Below, one piece after another: positions 31,656-41,070 of a stretch of DNA of 64,000 nucleotides. The notes beneath the pieces were generated by a model. It was not told where the DNA came from. It was given only the letters and a program-made list of their open reading frames with translations, and did not search any database. This DNA is from Paenibacillus amylolyticus (GTDB lineage: Bacteria > Bacillota > Bacilli > Paenibacillales > Paenibacillaceae). The stretch covers positions 5,828,001-5,892,000 of the forward strand of contig NZ_CP121451.1 of the NCBI RefSeq assembly GCF_029689945.1, read 5' to 3'. Made by a program: the position numbers and the translations under genes. The first letter of the stretch is position 1, and each line of letters opens with the position of its first letter.

Positions 31656-31708
31656 TTGTAAGCACTTTCATTATACGATTGCCATCAAACTTTGTTTACC
31701 CGTTAAAC
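31656..31708 (-). promoter_or_regulatory. Xylanase promoter region with cre-like and LacI-type sites
   Basis: A minus-strand -10 TATAAT lies at 31670-31675. TTGTAAGCACTTTCA (31656-31670) fits the CcpA catabolite-repression consensus with one mismatch and abuts the -10. GTTTACCCGTTAAAC (31694-31708) has GTTTA/TAAAC arms and sits in the -35 region, a likely operator for the neighbouring LacI protein. A clear -35 was not found. Confidence 0.55.
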
Positions 31709-31790
31709 TATAGGACTTATTCTAAGATTTTCACAATCAGATAGAACGACAAAAAGCACAGCTGGTTAGCTGTGCTCCGTGTCAATGTCT

Positions 31791-32795
31791 TTACACTTTC
31801 AAAGGTGCTGTCGTCTGACGGATCACCAGATTGGAAGGCTCCGTCACCACGGGAGGAGAATAAGCCGGATTTTCAATCATGGCAATCAGATATTCGATGG
31901 ACTTAATGCCAATGGAATAGATATTCTGATTCACCGTAGTTAGTCCGGGTTTAAACACCTCAGCATAATATGTGTTGTCGAACCCGACAACCGAGATATC
32001 TTCCGGCACACTCAGTCCATGCTTCTCAATCTCATGAATTGCGCCAAAGGCAGACATGTCTGATGCACAGACAATGCCTGTGGGTTGATCCTCAAGTGCC
32101 AGCAATCGCCGGGCAGCCTTGCTTCCCCCGTCGAATGAATAATCGCAGACTTCCAGATATACTGTAGAGTACGGGATGCCACATTCTCGCAAGCCTTCCC
32201 GATATCCTTCCAATCGCAGATTAGCTACAGCGGGGCCAAGTGTACCTGAGATATAGGCAATTTTGCGGTGCCCAAGCTCATGCAGATGTCTGACACTCAT
32301 CGAAATCCCGTTCGCGTTGTCCGTGGTAATATACCCGGCACGCTTGCCCAAGAGGTCCGTATCGATAAACATCGTTGGAATCTCTGCATCCACCAGTTCC
32401 TGAATACTCGCATTTTCTCTGCCTTCCCCGAATACCACAACGCCATCCACATTACGACTGCGGCAATGTTTGATGAACGAATACGCCGGGTCATCGAATC
32501 GAGTAGACAACCGAACAAGATCATATCCGCTATTCTCCAGCGCAGTCTTGATCCCTTCAAGCAATTCCGACACAAAAGGGTTTGTAAATGGGACCGTCAA
32601 CAGTACACCTACCGTCCATGAACGGCGTTTAACAAGTCCACGAGCGACCACATTGGGTTGATATTTCAATAATTCGATGGCTATATTGACTTTTTTGCGT
32701 GTTTTTTCACTTACATCAGGATAATCGTTTATCACTTTGGAAACGGTTGCAACAGATACTCCCGCTTCCTTGGCCACATCATGGATAGAAGCCAT
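31791..32795 (-). CDS. LacI-family repressor near the xylanase gene
   Basis: A 334-residue regulator starting at ATG 32795. The N-terminal helix-turn-helix IHDVAKEAGVSVATVSKVIN and hinge (YQPNVVARGLVKRRS) are followed by a periplasmic-binding-like sugar domain (VGVLLTVPFTNPF ... VSELLEGI; GIVCASDMSAFGAI; DISVVGFDNT). It lies 252 bases upstream of the xylanase on the same strand, with a dyad GTTTA/TAAAC between them, so control of the xylanase is a reasonable inference. The inducer is unknown. Confidence 0.88.
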   Translation of the reverse strand: MASIHDVAKEAGVSVATVSKVINDYPDVSEKTRKKVNIAIELLKYQPNVVARGLVKRRSWTVGVLLTVPFTNPFVSELLEGIKTALENSGYDLVRLSTRFDDPAYSFIKHCRSRNVDGVVVFGEGRENASIQELVDAEIPTMFIDTDLLGKRAGYITTDNANGISMSVRHLHELGHRKIAYISGTLGPAVANLRLEGYREGLRECGIPYSTVYLEVCDYSFDGGSKAARRLLALEDQPTGIVCASDMSAFGAIHEIEKHGLSVPEDISVVGFDNTYYAEVFKPGLTTVNQNIYSIGIKSIEYLIAMIENPAYSPPVVTEPSNLVIRQTTAPLKV

Positions 32796-32924
32796 CTGAT
32801 CACCTCAACCTCTTTCAAATCCCCTGTCTCCGGCTGCATTTTTTATGACATCGGCAGGTTTGTCTACCCATTATAGCTTAAAACAGCCTGAAACGGTATG
32901 GAAGCTTCCTTTTGCTTTTAACGT

Positions 32925-33965
32925 CTATTCCTGTTGTTCCAGATTCTTCAAATCCCAAGACAGTTTCTCCATGGTTGTCGCAAATACAGCGAGTTCAGCC
33001 GAGCGTGAAGCTTGGCTACGTGCTCCGCGAGAGGTATGATCCGACTCCAGCTGCACACTGCTCAGTTTCTTCATGATCTGCTCCAGATTAGACTGAATTT
33101 TACCCTGGGCGTCACGGGAACTGGCTGCAAGCTTGCGCACCTCACTAGCGACAACTTCAAAGCCACGTCCGAACTCTCCGGCATGGGCAGCTTCAATCGC
33201 TGCATTCAGACCAACAAGATGGCTCTGATCCGATATCTCGCGAATGAGTTCACCCATTTTACCAATCTGCTGGATCTCCCCCGTCAATTCCGTGAGCAGA
33301 ACTTGAGCCTGCTCCTGGGAAGCAGCTGTTTCTTTGGCTACATTCGAGATGGCCAGGGCATTTTCATTCAGTTCACTAATCATGCCAGTAAGCTCTTGGG
33401 TAATCTGCGTGATCGCCTGCAAGGTATGTTGTTGATCTTCAGCAAGATGAGATAACTTTTCTTTTTCCTTCTTCTCATATGCCTCAAGAACAAGCTGTGA
33501 ATCCAGATTGAACATTTTACTGAGCGCCTGAATGACAAGATGCCAGGAATCAGGAATAACCTGCTGGAATATGCTCGTTGCAATATCAAGATATACCATA
33601 TAGGTACCCAGATAATAATCCTCGGACAGGCCAATACGGGAATGCACAAGCCCAATCGCAATACGTTGCTCAATATATGCGTCGTCCACGATTCCATCCG
33701 TCATCGATAACCAGTACATCTTCTGTGTCTCTTTCAAACGTTCAATGGAAGAGAATCTTGCGATCAGATCTACCAGATCCGGATAATTCCCTACATGATT
33801 GTAGAAATGATCCACCACTTCATTCACCACTTTTTCAAAAACAGGCCGATGATCGGCAAGCAGTGTTAGATCTCTTGCGGTTAATCCCATGTAATCAAGT
33901 TGCTTCTGTCTTGTTGCGGAAATACTGCTCATCTCTGGTTCAGTCAGCTCCTTAATAAACACCAT
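32925..33965 (-). CDS. Globin-coupled chemotaxis transducer (HemAT-like)
   Basis: About 346 residues with no membrane segment. The N-terminal globin sensor spans roughly residues 1-175. The proximal haem His is likely in [20 protein letters not shown]. The C-terminal methyl-accepting signalling hairpin has its tip at [20 protein letters not shown] and continues [15 protein letters not shown]. Such proteins sense oxygen and feed CheA. The start is uncertain: ATG 33965 ([12 protein letters not shown]) and ATG 33932 (MSSISATRQ) are both possible and neither has an ideally spaced site; the frame opens at 34028. It is shorter than B. subtilis HemAT. Confidence 0.85.
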   Translation of the reverse strand: MVFIKELTEPEMSSISATRQKQLDYMGLTARDLTLLADHRPVFEKVVNEVVDHFYNHVGNYPDLVDLIARFSSIERLKETQKMYWLSMTDGIVDDAYIEQRIAIGLVHSRIGLSEDYYLGTYMVYLDIATSIFQQVIPDSWHLVIQALSKMFNLDSQLVLEAYEKKEKEKLSHLAEDQQHTLQAITQITQELTGMISELNENALAISNVAKETAASQEQAQVLLTELTGEIQQIGKMGELIREISDQSHLVGLNAAIEAAHAGEFGRGFEVVASEVRKLAASSRDAQGKIQSNLEQIMKKLSSVQLESDHTSRGARSQASRSAELAVFATTMEKLSWDLKNLEQQE

Positions 33966-34097
33966 TACTTTAAATTGTAAATATATGTATCGATTATAGA
34001 CTAAAATACCTAAACTTACATATACCATTAGAACTAATTCACCGTAAAATTAACCTTATTTGTCAGCATTTTAGATTAATAAGATGCTTGTGGAACT

Positions 34098-34144
34098 AAA
34101 AAGGCCCTGACTCTGCTGTGAAGGAGCCTCACAGCAGACATCAG
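34098..34144 (-). terminator. prkA terminator
   Basis: On the minus strand, CTGATGTCTGCTGTGA pairs with TCACAGCAGAGTCAG around a seven-base loop, followed by GGCCTTTTTAG. It lies 30 bases after the prkA stop. Confidence 0.8.
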
Positions 34145-34173
34145 AAGCCTGATCCGGAATGGTTCGTTGCCGA

Positions 34174-36069
34174 TTAGCGATTAAGGAGACTGCCCACATA
34201 GCGAAGCAGTTCATTGGCGCTGGCTGCGGTATATCCATGTTCTTCGATTAAGCGTTTGATCACTTCATTCATTCGTTTCAATTGGGTTGCATCCGGTGTT
34301 TTGGTTGAGGTTGTAATCTTCACGATGTCTTTCAGATCTGTAAACAACTTCTTCTCAATCGCTTCACGCAGACGGTCATGGCTGCTGTACTCAAATTTGC
34401 GCTCCTTGCGGGAGTATGCCGAGATTCGAATGAGAATCTCTTCCCTGAACGCTTTCTTCGCATTCTCGGAGATGCCGATCTGCTCCTCGATGGAACGCAT
34501 CAGACGCTCATCCGGGTCCAACTCTTCATCTGTGAGCGGATCCCGAATTTTGGACCAGTTGCAGAATGCCTCAATGTTATCGAGATAGTTCTCGAACAAC
34601 GTTCTTGCGGACTCTTCGAATGAGTACACAAAAGCTTTCTGTACTTCCTTCTTGGCCAGTTCGTCATACTCCTTGCGTGCGAGAGCAATGAAGTTCAGAT
34701 AACGCTCCCGCTCTTCTTTTGTAATTGAAGCATGCTGGTCCAGACCATCCTTAATGGCTCGCAGAATGTCCAGCGCGTTAATGCTCTGAAGATTTTGCTT
34801 GATCAAAGCACTGGAGATCCGATTGATGACATAACGCGGGTCAATACCGGACATCCCTTCATCCAGATACTCATTTTGCATCTCGCGGAGATCGGCTTCT
34901 TTGTAGCCTTCCACTTCCTCACCGTCATACATCCGCATTTTTTTAACGAGATCCATGCCTTGTTTCTTCGTTTCCTTCAAGCGGGTAAGTATGGAAAAAA
35001 TGGCTGCAGTCCGCAATGCATGCGGTGCAATATGAACATGCTTCATGTCACTTTGCTGAATGAGCTTGGCATAGATTTTCTCTTCTTCGGATACTTTCAA
35101 GTTGTACGGAATCGGCATGACAATCATCCGGGATTGCAGGGCCTCATTCTTCTTGTTGGAGATAAATGACTTATACTCCGATTCATTCGTATGTGCCACA
35201 ATCATCTCATCCGCACTGATCAAGGCGAAGCGTCCTGCTTTGAAATTCCCCTCCTGTGTGAGCGACAATAGATTCCACAGGAATTTCTCATCACATTTCA
35301 ACATCTCCTGGAACTCCATCAATCCCCGGTTCGCCTTGTTCAACTCCCCATCAAAACGATAGGCACGCGGATCGGATTCGGAACCAAATTCGGTAATGGT
35401 GGAGAAGTCGATGCTACCGGTCAGATCGGCAATATCCTGCGATTTTGGATCGGATGGACTGAATGTTCCTATCCCCACCCGATTATCTTCGGAAACAATG
35501 ACCCGTTCCACCGGCACCTTGCTGATATCACCGCCATATTCGGTACGGAGTCTCATTTGGCAAGATGGGCAAAGGTTCCCCTCGATGCGGACTCCAATTT
35601 CCTTTTCCACTTCAGGACGAAGCTCCAATGGAATCAGATGCAATGGCTCCTCATGCATCGGGCATCCATCAATGGCGTATATGGCCCCTTTTTCAGTCCG
35701 CGAGAACTGTTCAAGACCCCGCTTCAGCAACGTAACCAACGTCGATTTACCTCCACTTACGGGACCCATAAGCAGCAAAATCCGCTTACGTACATCCAAA
35801 CGGCGTGCTGCCGAGTGAAAGTATTCCTCGACCAACTTTTCAATGGATCGATCCAATCCAAAGATCTCCTGCTCAAAAAACTTGTACCGCTTATGCCCAC
35901 CTACTTCTTCCACGCCAAACGATTCAATCATTTCGTACACTCTGGCGTGAGCCGTCATTGCCGGAGTCGGGTCCTTTCTCAGCAGCTCAATATACTCTTC
36001 AAATGTTCCGTTCCATGTCAAACGGTCACTCTCTGCCCGATGTTCCGCAACGCGTTCAAAAATATTCAT
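34174..36069 (-). CDS. prkA: PrkA serine protein kinase / AAA ATPase
   Basis: A 631-residue protein, the same length as the Bacillus homologue. The start is ATG 36069 (MNIFERVAEHRAESDRL) after GGGAGGTACC; the frame opens 22 codons earlier. The AAA P-loop LLLMGPVSGGKSTLVTLLKR lies near residue 95. GCPMHEEPLHLIP follows, a CPxC-like CPSCQMRLRTEYGG segment comes later, and the C-terminal third is the PrkA kinase-like domain. In sporulation PrkA affects sigma-K-dependent gene expression and works with YhbH and SpoVR homologues. Here it is separate from them by about 8 kb. Confidence 0.93.
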   Translation of the reverse strand: MNIFERVAEHRAESDRLTWNGTFEEYIELLRKDPTPAMTAHARVYEMIESFGVEEVGGHKRYKFFEQEIFGLDRSIEKLVEEYFHSAARRLDVRKRILLLMGPVSGGKSTLVTLLKRGLEQFSRTEKGAIYAIDGCPMHEEPLHLIPLELRPEVEKEIGVRIEGNLCPSCQMRLRTEYGGDISKVPVERVIVSEDNRVGIGTFSPSDPKSQDIADLTGSIDFSTITEFGSESDPRAYRFDGELNKANRGLMEFQEMLKCDEKFLWNLLSLTQEGNFKAGRFALISADEMIVAHTNESEYKSFISNKKNEALQSRMIVMPIPYNLKVSEEEKIYAKLIQQSDMKHVHIAPHALRTAAIFSILTRLKETKKQGMDLVKKMRMYDGEEVEGYKEADLREMQNEYLDEGMSGIDPRYVINRISSALIKQNLQSINALDILRAIKDGLDQHASITKEERERYLNFIALARKEYDELAKKEVQKAFVYSFEESARTLFENYLDNIEAFCNWSKIRDPLTDEELDPDERLMRSIEEQIGISENAKKAFREEILIRISAYSRKERKFEYSSHDRLREAIEKKLFTDLKDIVKITTSTKTPDATQLKRMNEVIKRLIEEHGYTAASANELLRYVGSLLNR

Positions 36070-36428
36070 GCTTGGTACCTCCCATGGCTCCTTTAGTGTG
36101 ATTGTCAACCATTCCGAATGGTATGAAGAAATCAATAGAATTGCGGCTCCTGCTTGAATACCAATCTTGCGGTCCTGTGTAGTCCCGCCACCCTCTGTCC
36201 AAACATCTTGTATTGTTGTGAAAAGTGTATTACATACCTATGCGGCAAATCGGATAAGTTGACCTCTTTTTCAATCCACGACTTCGAATTTTGGCTTTTC
36301 CCTGTTCTATCAGACATCTTGTGCCTTCAGAAAAAAAAGAATGAATATGATATAATGAGGGTTCTAAATTCAGGAAACCGGACAACACATGGTCAGACAC
36401 TGGCCACTTCAGGAAAGGAGTAAGGACG
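36070..36428. other. Divergent intergenic region prkA / DUF2161 gene
   Basis: A 359-base region holding the prkA ribosome binding site on the left and, on the plus strand, a TATAAT at 36351-36356 with only a weak -35 (TTCAGA at 36326-36331). A GGAAAGGAG site precedes the plus-strand gene. No RNA gene or further coding sequence is visible. Confidence 0.5.
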
Positions 36429-37273
36429 ATGGCAGTACAATACGAAACCGAATTATATTCGCCGGTGAAGGCTTTCTTCGAGCAGCGTGGCTTCGACGTG
36501 AAGGCGGAAGTCAGACATTGTGACCTCGTAGGGGTCAGATCCGACCAAGAGGAACCACTGATTGTCGAGATGAAAAAAACATTTAACCTCTCCCTCTTGT
36601 TGCAGGGCATGCAGCGTTTGAAGCTTAGCCCGTTCGTGTATTTGGCCGTCGAGCGCAATCGCAGCAAACGCGGGGCCGTCAACCAACGCTGGAGCGAACT
36701 GACTGCATTATGCAGACAACTTGGTCTGGGTCTGTTAACTGTCACCTTTTACAAAACCAAAGCTCCCCTGATTGATGTATTGTGCGAACCCTCAGCCCAG
36801 ATCCCCCTCACTGGCCGTAATCAGGTGGCCCGCAAAAGCGGTGTTCGACGGAAACGCTTGCTTAAGGAATTCGATGAACGCAGCGGAGACTACAATACAG
36901 GAGGCAGCACACGCAGGCAGCTGGTCACGGCATATCGTGAGAAGGCCCTAAAGGTCGCATCCGCGCTGCGAACGAACGGAGAAGCCTCCCCGCCATACTT
37001 GCCAGACAGACAGGTGTAGGTTCCGCCGCGGCGATTCTGCAAAAGAATTATTATGGCTGGTTTGATCGCCTCTCCCGTGGAAAATACATTCTGACGATTA
37101 AGGGAGTACAGGCGTTAACTGAGCATGCACACATGCTTGAGGATAATGATATGATTGAACGAACCATTAATGAACCTGATGTAACGTATTCTGTACCTAG
37201 TGATACGGAGGACGACCTTGCACACGTTGCAGAAACGGCGGAGCAATGCTTGAAAAATACAGGCCTGATCTGA
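36429..37273 (+). CDS. DUF2161 family PD-(D/E)XK-like protein, frame broken near 36990
   Basis: A cytoplasmic protein of about 281 residues starting at ATG 36429 after AAAGGAGTAAGG. The first 100 residues look like a restriction-endonuclease fold: FFEQRGFDVKAEVRHCDLVG, then EEPLIVEMKKTFNLSL with the acid-x-Lys active-site pattern (IVEMKK). One added base in the C4 run at 36988-36991 extends GEASP to AILARQTGVGSAAAILQKNY and a winged-helix-like end finishing KNTGLI at 37273. The family is annotated as uncharacterised. A nuclease role is inferred from motif only. Confidence 0.8.
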
Positions 37274-37316
37274 TACGGAATCATCCGAAGTAGCGGATAT
37301 GAAAAAAATGAGAATG

Positions 37317-37355
37317 CAAAAACACCTGTCATCTCCAGTGGAGACAACAGGTGTT
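37317..37355. terminator. Bidirectional terminator between DUF2161 gene and azoR
   Basis: AAAACACCTGT and ACAGGTGTTTT arms, plus an inner CTCCAGTGGAG stem, sit between convergent genes. Confidence 0.8.
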
Positions 37356-37383
37356 TTGGTGTGTTCTATATAGAAGAATGCTA

Positions 37384-38010
37384 TTAGAAGTTTGTTGCTA
37401 CTTCGGAAGCCAATTTCAGACCTGCAGTTACGATTTCTTCAGCACGATCTGCAGAAGCGTTATGTCCTTCAACGATAACTACTTCTGGGTTTTGAATGCC
37501 CCACAAGCCGATAACTGTTTTCAGGAAGTTCAGGGACATTTCAGCAGCTGCCATTGGGCCTTCGGAATATACGCCACCACGAGCGTTAAGCAAAGCTACT
37601 TTTTTGTCGCCAGCAAGTCCTACAGGACCTTCAGCAGTGTATTTGAATGTTTTACCAGCTTGGCTCAGGTAAGCAATGTAGTTTACCAATGGAGCTGGAA
37701 CAGTGAAGTTCCACAGTGGGAATGCAAATACCACTTTGTCAGCTGCCAGGAATTGATCTTGCAATTGTGCTGCAAGGGAAGCTGCTTTTTGCTCGTCAGC
37801 TGTCAGTTCAAAACCGTTAGCTGCTTTGTAAGTACCAGTGATTGCAGTGTTACCATAGAATGGGAATTCTGTATTGTAGAGATCCAGCTCAGTAACTGTG
37901 TCACCTGGGTGGGACTCTTTGTATGCGCTCAAGAATGCATCGTACAATTTAACGCTGACTGCTTGATCTGCAGGACGGTCATTTGCTTTAACGAATAAAA
38001 TATTAGACAT
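37384..38010 (-). CDS. azoR: FMN-dependent NADH-azoreductase
   Basis: A 208-residue flavodoxin-fold enzyme that reduces azo dyes and quinones with NADH. The start is ATG 38010 (MSNILFVKANDRPADQAVSV) after ACGGGGGAAAA. The FMN-binding motif FAFPLWNFTVPAPLVNYI and the flavin-side loop LLNARGGVYSEGP are typical of the AzoR family. Length is normal and it is monocistronic. Confidence 0.92.
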   Translation of the reverse strand: MSNILFVKANDRPADQAVSVKLYDAFLSAYKESHPGDTVTELDLYNTEFPFYGNTAITGTYKAANGFELTADEQKAASLAAQLQDQFLAADKVVFAFPLWNFTVPAPLVNYIAYLSQAGKTFKYTAEGPVGLAGDKKVALLNARGGVYSEGPMAAAEMSLNFLKTVIGLWGIQNPEVVIVEGHNASADRAEEIVTAGLKLASEVATNF

Positions 38011-38201
38011 GTTGAATTTTCCCCCGTTAGATAAAATATATGAGTGCTTTTTCTTGAACTGGCCACCAATGCAACTTATATAAAGAAACCAACAACTCAT
38101 TAATTCATATTATATATAAAAATGTTAGTGGATGCAATAACGTAATCACTTTGGTCATGAACCAATTTTTATTTTTGCTACAATCTATTTTTTCACTCTA
38201 C

Positions 38202-39425
38202 TTAGCTGCGAGCCGTAAATTCGGAAATGGCCTCACTAATCAGATTCATGCCAAGCAGCAGTTCATCCCGGCCCGGGTGGCTAAAGTTCAATCGAATGTA
38301 ACGTTGATCCTGTACTCCTGTAGAGCATAACGATCCAGGAAGAAAAGATACACCTTTGGGCAGAGCAGCCTTAAGCAGAGCGCCACTATCCAATCCTTCC
38401 GGCAACTGTACCCACAGATACATTCCGCCCTCAGGGATGTTGTACTGACACCCTTTCCAGCCCGGTCTCTTCAACAGTTCAAGCATCAGTTTGAGTCTTG
38501 TCTTATACTCCCGATTTAACATCGCCAAGTGGTCACTCCAACGAAAAGGAGATTGGGCGAGCAATTGATACAATAACCTTTGGTTCATCGGACTGGACTG
38601 ACCATCGGCAATCCGTTTAACGGAGGCCATGGCCTGAATCAGCGCGGGATGTCCAGCGGCCCATCCGGTTCGAAGAGCGGGCGCTACTGTTTTGCTGAAT
38701 GAACCAATGTAGAGAACATGTCCACCCTGATCTGCAGTATCCAGTGCAAAGAGTGACGGGTATTTACGATAGAATTCCGTTGGCTCAAGGCCATCGAAAT
38801 GGAGCTCACCGTAAGAATCATCTTCCACAAGCAGTACACCATAACGGGAGCACAGCTCTAGGACAGCCTCCCGACGTTCCATACTCCACAGAGCACCCGT
38901 CGGATTCGAGAAACTGGGTGCAGCAAAAAGCAGCTTCGGTCTGACCTGCTGCATGTGATGCTCCAAAAGGTCTGGCAGTATGCCATCCCGATCACCCATT
39001 ACGGGAACAATCTTGGCTCCCTGCATCTCCAGAACCTCAAGACAGCCTGGTGATGTGGGATGTTCAACCAGTACAGAATCTCCTGCTTCAAGCAATAGAC
39101 GCATCACGAGATCGATGGCCTGCTGGGTACCAGTGGTCAACAGAATTTGTTCGGGTACCGTTCGTATGCCTTTGCGGGCATTCCAGTCTTTGTTCAACCA
39201 CTCTCTTAGGGGTGTGTAGCCTGCCGGCTCTCCATATTGCAATGCGGAGGGGCCTGAACTAAAAACAGACACCGCTGCTTCTTCCAACAATTTGAAAGGG
39301 AACAACTCCTCCGCAGGCAATTCTTCTGCCAATGAAATGAAATAATCCCTGCCAGACATCTCACGTATATCCCTCAGTGGTGATGACAAAAGCCTGTTGG
39401 TACGGGAAGCAAAGAAATATTTCAT
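38202..39425 (-). CDS. PLP-dependent class I/II aminotransferase (LysN/2-aminoadipate type)
   Basis: A 407-residue enzyme without a DNA-binding domain. It resembles the aminotransferase half of MocR regulators and 2-aminoadipate transaminases: LQYGEPAGYTPLREWLNKDW, TTGTQQAIDLVMRLL, SFSNPTGALWS, VEDDSYGELHF and the PLP Lys in YIGSFSKTVAPALRTGW. The substrate is unclear (aromatic or branched amino acids, 2-aminoadipate). It starts at ATG 39425 and is monocistronic. Confidence 0.85.
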   Translation of the reverse strand: MKYFFASRTNRLLSSPLRDIREMSGRDYFISLAEELPAEELFPFKLLEEAAVSVFSSGPSALQYGEPAGYTPLREWLNKDWNARKGIRTVPEQILLTTGTQQAIDLVMRLLLEAGDSVLVEHPTSPGCLEVLEMQGAKIVPVMGDRDGILPDLLEHHMQQVRPKLLFAAPSFSNPTGALWSMERREAVLELCSRYGVLLVEDDSYGELHFDGLEPTEFYRKYPSLFALDTADQGGHVLYIGSFSKTVAPALRTGWAAGHPALIQAMASVKRIADGQSSPMNQRLLYQLLAQSPFRWSDHLAMLNREYKTRLKLMLELLKRPGWKGCQYNIPEGGMYLWVQLPEGLDSGALLKAALPKGVSFLPGSLCSTGVQDQRYIRLNFSHPGRDELLLGMNLISEAISEFTARS

Positions 39426-39562
39426 CGATCCGTTCCCCTTTCATCCCTATTCCGAAGCTGTACTCGCAGTCCGCAGCCCTACAACCTATTCGCGCTTGCC
39501 ATCGAATATGACCGGATTGTTCCCCAATCAGTGGAGATCATGAGAAGAATCACCCTGTTCCG

Positions 39563-40219
39563 TCAGGACCCCGTCTTCACTTGTCTTGCATGCAAGGCAT
39601 AACGTTCAATGGCCTGTGCTCTACTGCTTACTTCCAGCTTCACGTAAATTTTACGCAGGTAATTATCAATGGAACGTCTGCTAACGTTAATCTCATTCGC
39701 TATTTTATCATAGGTTACCCCCTGAACAATTCTTTCCATGATAAAAGTTTCAGTTTCTGTTAATTCAATTACACGTGCTTCTGTTGGAGACTCCACAGGT
39801 TGCGCCCACTCCGCACTGTTTAACCATGACAATGGAATGGATACATGGCCCTCACGTAACCCAGAGATCAGATGAATCAGCTGGCTAGGGGAAGCCTGTT
39901 TGGATAGCATGCCGCTTGCACCAAGACTCATCAGATGACGAAACAGCTTCACATTGTCTTCATCCGTCAAAATGATGATGTGACTGTGAGCTGACAGATT
40001 CTTCATCTGGGCAATATATTGATCGGCCTGGCCCTCCGGAAGACGATAATCCATCAGAATCAGATCAGGCTGATATGTATTCACCAGATCGAGCCCTTCT
40101 GTCCCGGTCGAAGTCATGCCACGTACCGTCAGATCTTGCTGCTCTTCCAAAATCAATTTTGTACCGAGCATGCTGGTGGGGTGGATATCTATGATGACCA
40201 CCTGCCATACTTTTTTCAT
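39563..40219 (-). CDS. NarL/LuxR-type response regulator (ComA-like), no adjacent kinase
   Basis: A 218-residue regulator starting at ATG 40219 after CAGGGGGAAC. The receiver domain has the phospho-acceptor in DLILMDYRLPEG. One of the usual N-terminal acidic pair is replaced (VVIIDIHPTS), so metal binding may be weakened. The C-terminal LuxR helix-turn-helix reads VTYDKIANEINVSRRSIDNYL. The layout resembles ComA. No histidine kinase is adjacent, so the partner is unknown. Confidence 0.82.
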   Translation of the reverse strand: MKKVWQVVIIDIHPTSMLGTKLILEEQQDLTVRGMTSTGTEGLDLVNTYQPDLILMDYRLPEGQADQYIAQMKNLSAHSHIIILTDEDNVKLFRHLMSLGASGMLSKQASPSQLIHLISGLREGHVSIPLSWLNSAEWAQPVESPTEARVIELTETETFIMERIVQGVTYDKIANEINVSRRSIDNYLRKIYVKLEVSSRAQAIERYALHARQVKTGS

Positions 40220-40659
40220 TGTTGTTCCCCCTGTTATGTATTGGACAAATAACTTCTAGCTTCTGTCATGATGAGCCCTTCATCTATGCGACAGTCCGAG
40301 TATAGAAGAAGCACAGGTCGGATTATGTCGAAAAACAGAAAAACGCAGAATGCAGACGCTAAAAAAGCTCTATTTTCCATCGTATTTTGTTATAAAAACA
40401 CCATGGTGTCCATCTTCCCATCCCCGGAAAGGTCAAAATATAGTATAAATTTCCTGCATTTCTATCTAAAAAAGTCGAAAAACCTGCCCAAAGTTCCTAC
40501 TTATTGCATCTATAAGAAATTGTATCCTAGGACTTCCTTCCGATGCAATCTCTTTTTACTCTATTAAGTAAAGAATTTCATTTTTGCGTAATCAATAGGG
40601 GCATGATAGAATGAGGACTGGAAATTTTTTTATACCTATAAATGACCAGGAGTGATGAT
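40220..40659. promoter_or_regulatory. Divergent intergenic region with plus-strand promoter
   Basis: A 440-base region. A plus-strand promoter is clear: TTGCGT (40584-40589), 17-base spacer, TAGAAT (40607-40612), and then AGGAGTGATGAT before ATG 40660. The remainder is AT-rich with no supported gene; a 99-codon open frame at 40268-40567 has no ribosome binding site or family resemblance. Confidence 0.6.
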
Positions 40660-41070
40660 ATGAAACCATCTCCCCCGCCCTCTGACATCCATCACACCCG
40701 GAGTGCCAAAGGCAAGGCCGGATCTTCAATCAAGCTGTTTCTGGTAATGTGGATTGTTCTCATTGCACTAGGAGTCGTTGGAACCTACTATTATAGTAAC
40801 CATCTCCAGCAACAGATGATTAATCAGCTTCAGGCCCATAACCAGCAGCAGATTGCAGCGCTAAAAACCGACTACGAAAATCAGCTAACAACGATATCGA
40901 AGGAAGTAGCAGACCTGCAGGGACAAGTTCAATCCTTCAATGAATTGCTGACTTTTACCAAGGATAATGCAAGCGACAAAACGGATAACAGCAACAAACT
41001 GTATACCCAGCTGAGCGAAGTCAAAAAACAACTGGAGACACTCCAGAAAAAGATGGACCTGCTCAAATGA
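40660..41070 (+). CDS. Single-pass membrane protein with coiled coil
   Basis: A 136-residue protein starting at ATG 40660 (MKPSPPPSDIHHTRSAKGKA). A Pro-rich, basic cytoplasmic head is followed by one membrane helix (about 27-50, LFLVMWIVLIALGVVGTYYY) and a long coiled coil (about 52-136, Gln/Lys/Glu-rich heptads) on the outside. Its stop overlaps the next start (ATGA), so it probably partners the secreted or membrane-anchored glycosidase encoded there. The family is not recognised. Confidence 0.7.
   Translation: MKPSPPPSDIHHTRSAKGKAGSSIKLFLVMWIVLIALGVVGTYYYSNHLQQQMINQLQAHNQQQIAALKTDYENQLTTISKEVADLQGQVQSFNELLTFTKDNASDKTDNSNKLYTQLSEVKKQLETLQKKMDLLK

Noticed and set aside
40268..40567. 99-codon open frame between the response regulator and the coiled-coil gene
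   Set aside because: No ribosome binding site and an AT-rich, low-complexity product; treated as intergenic.
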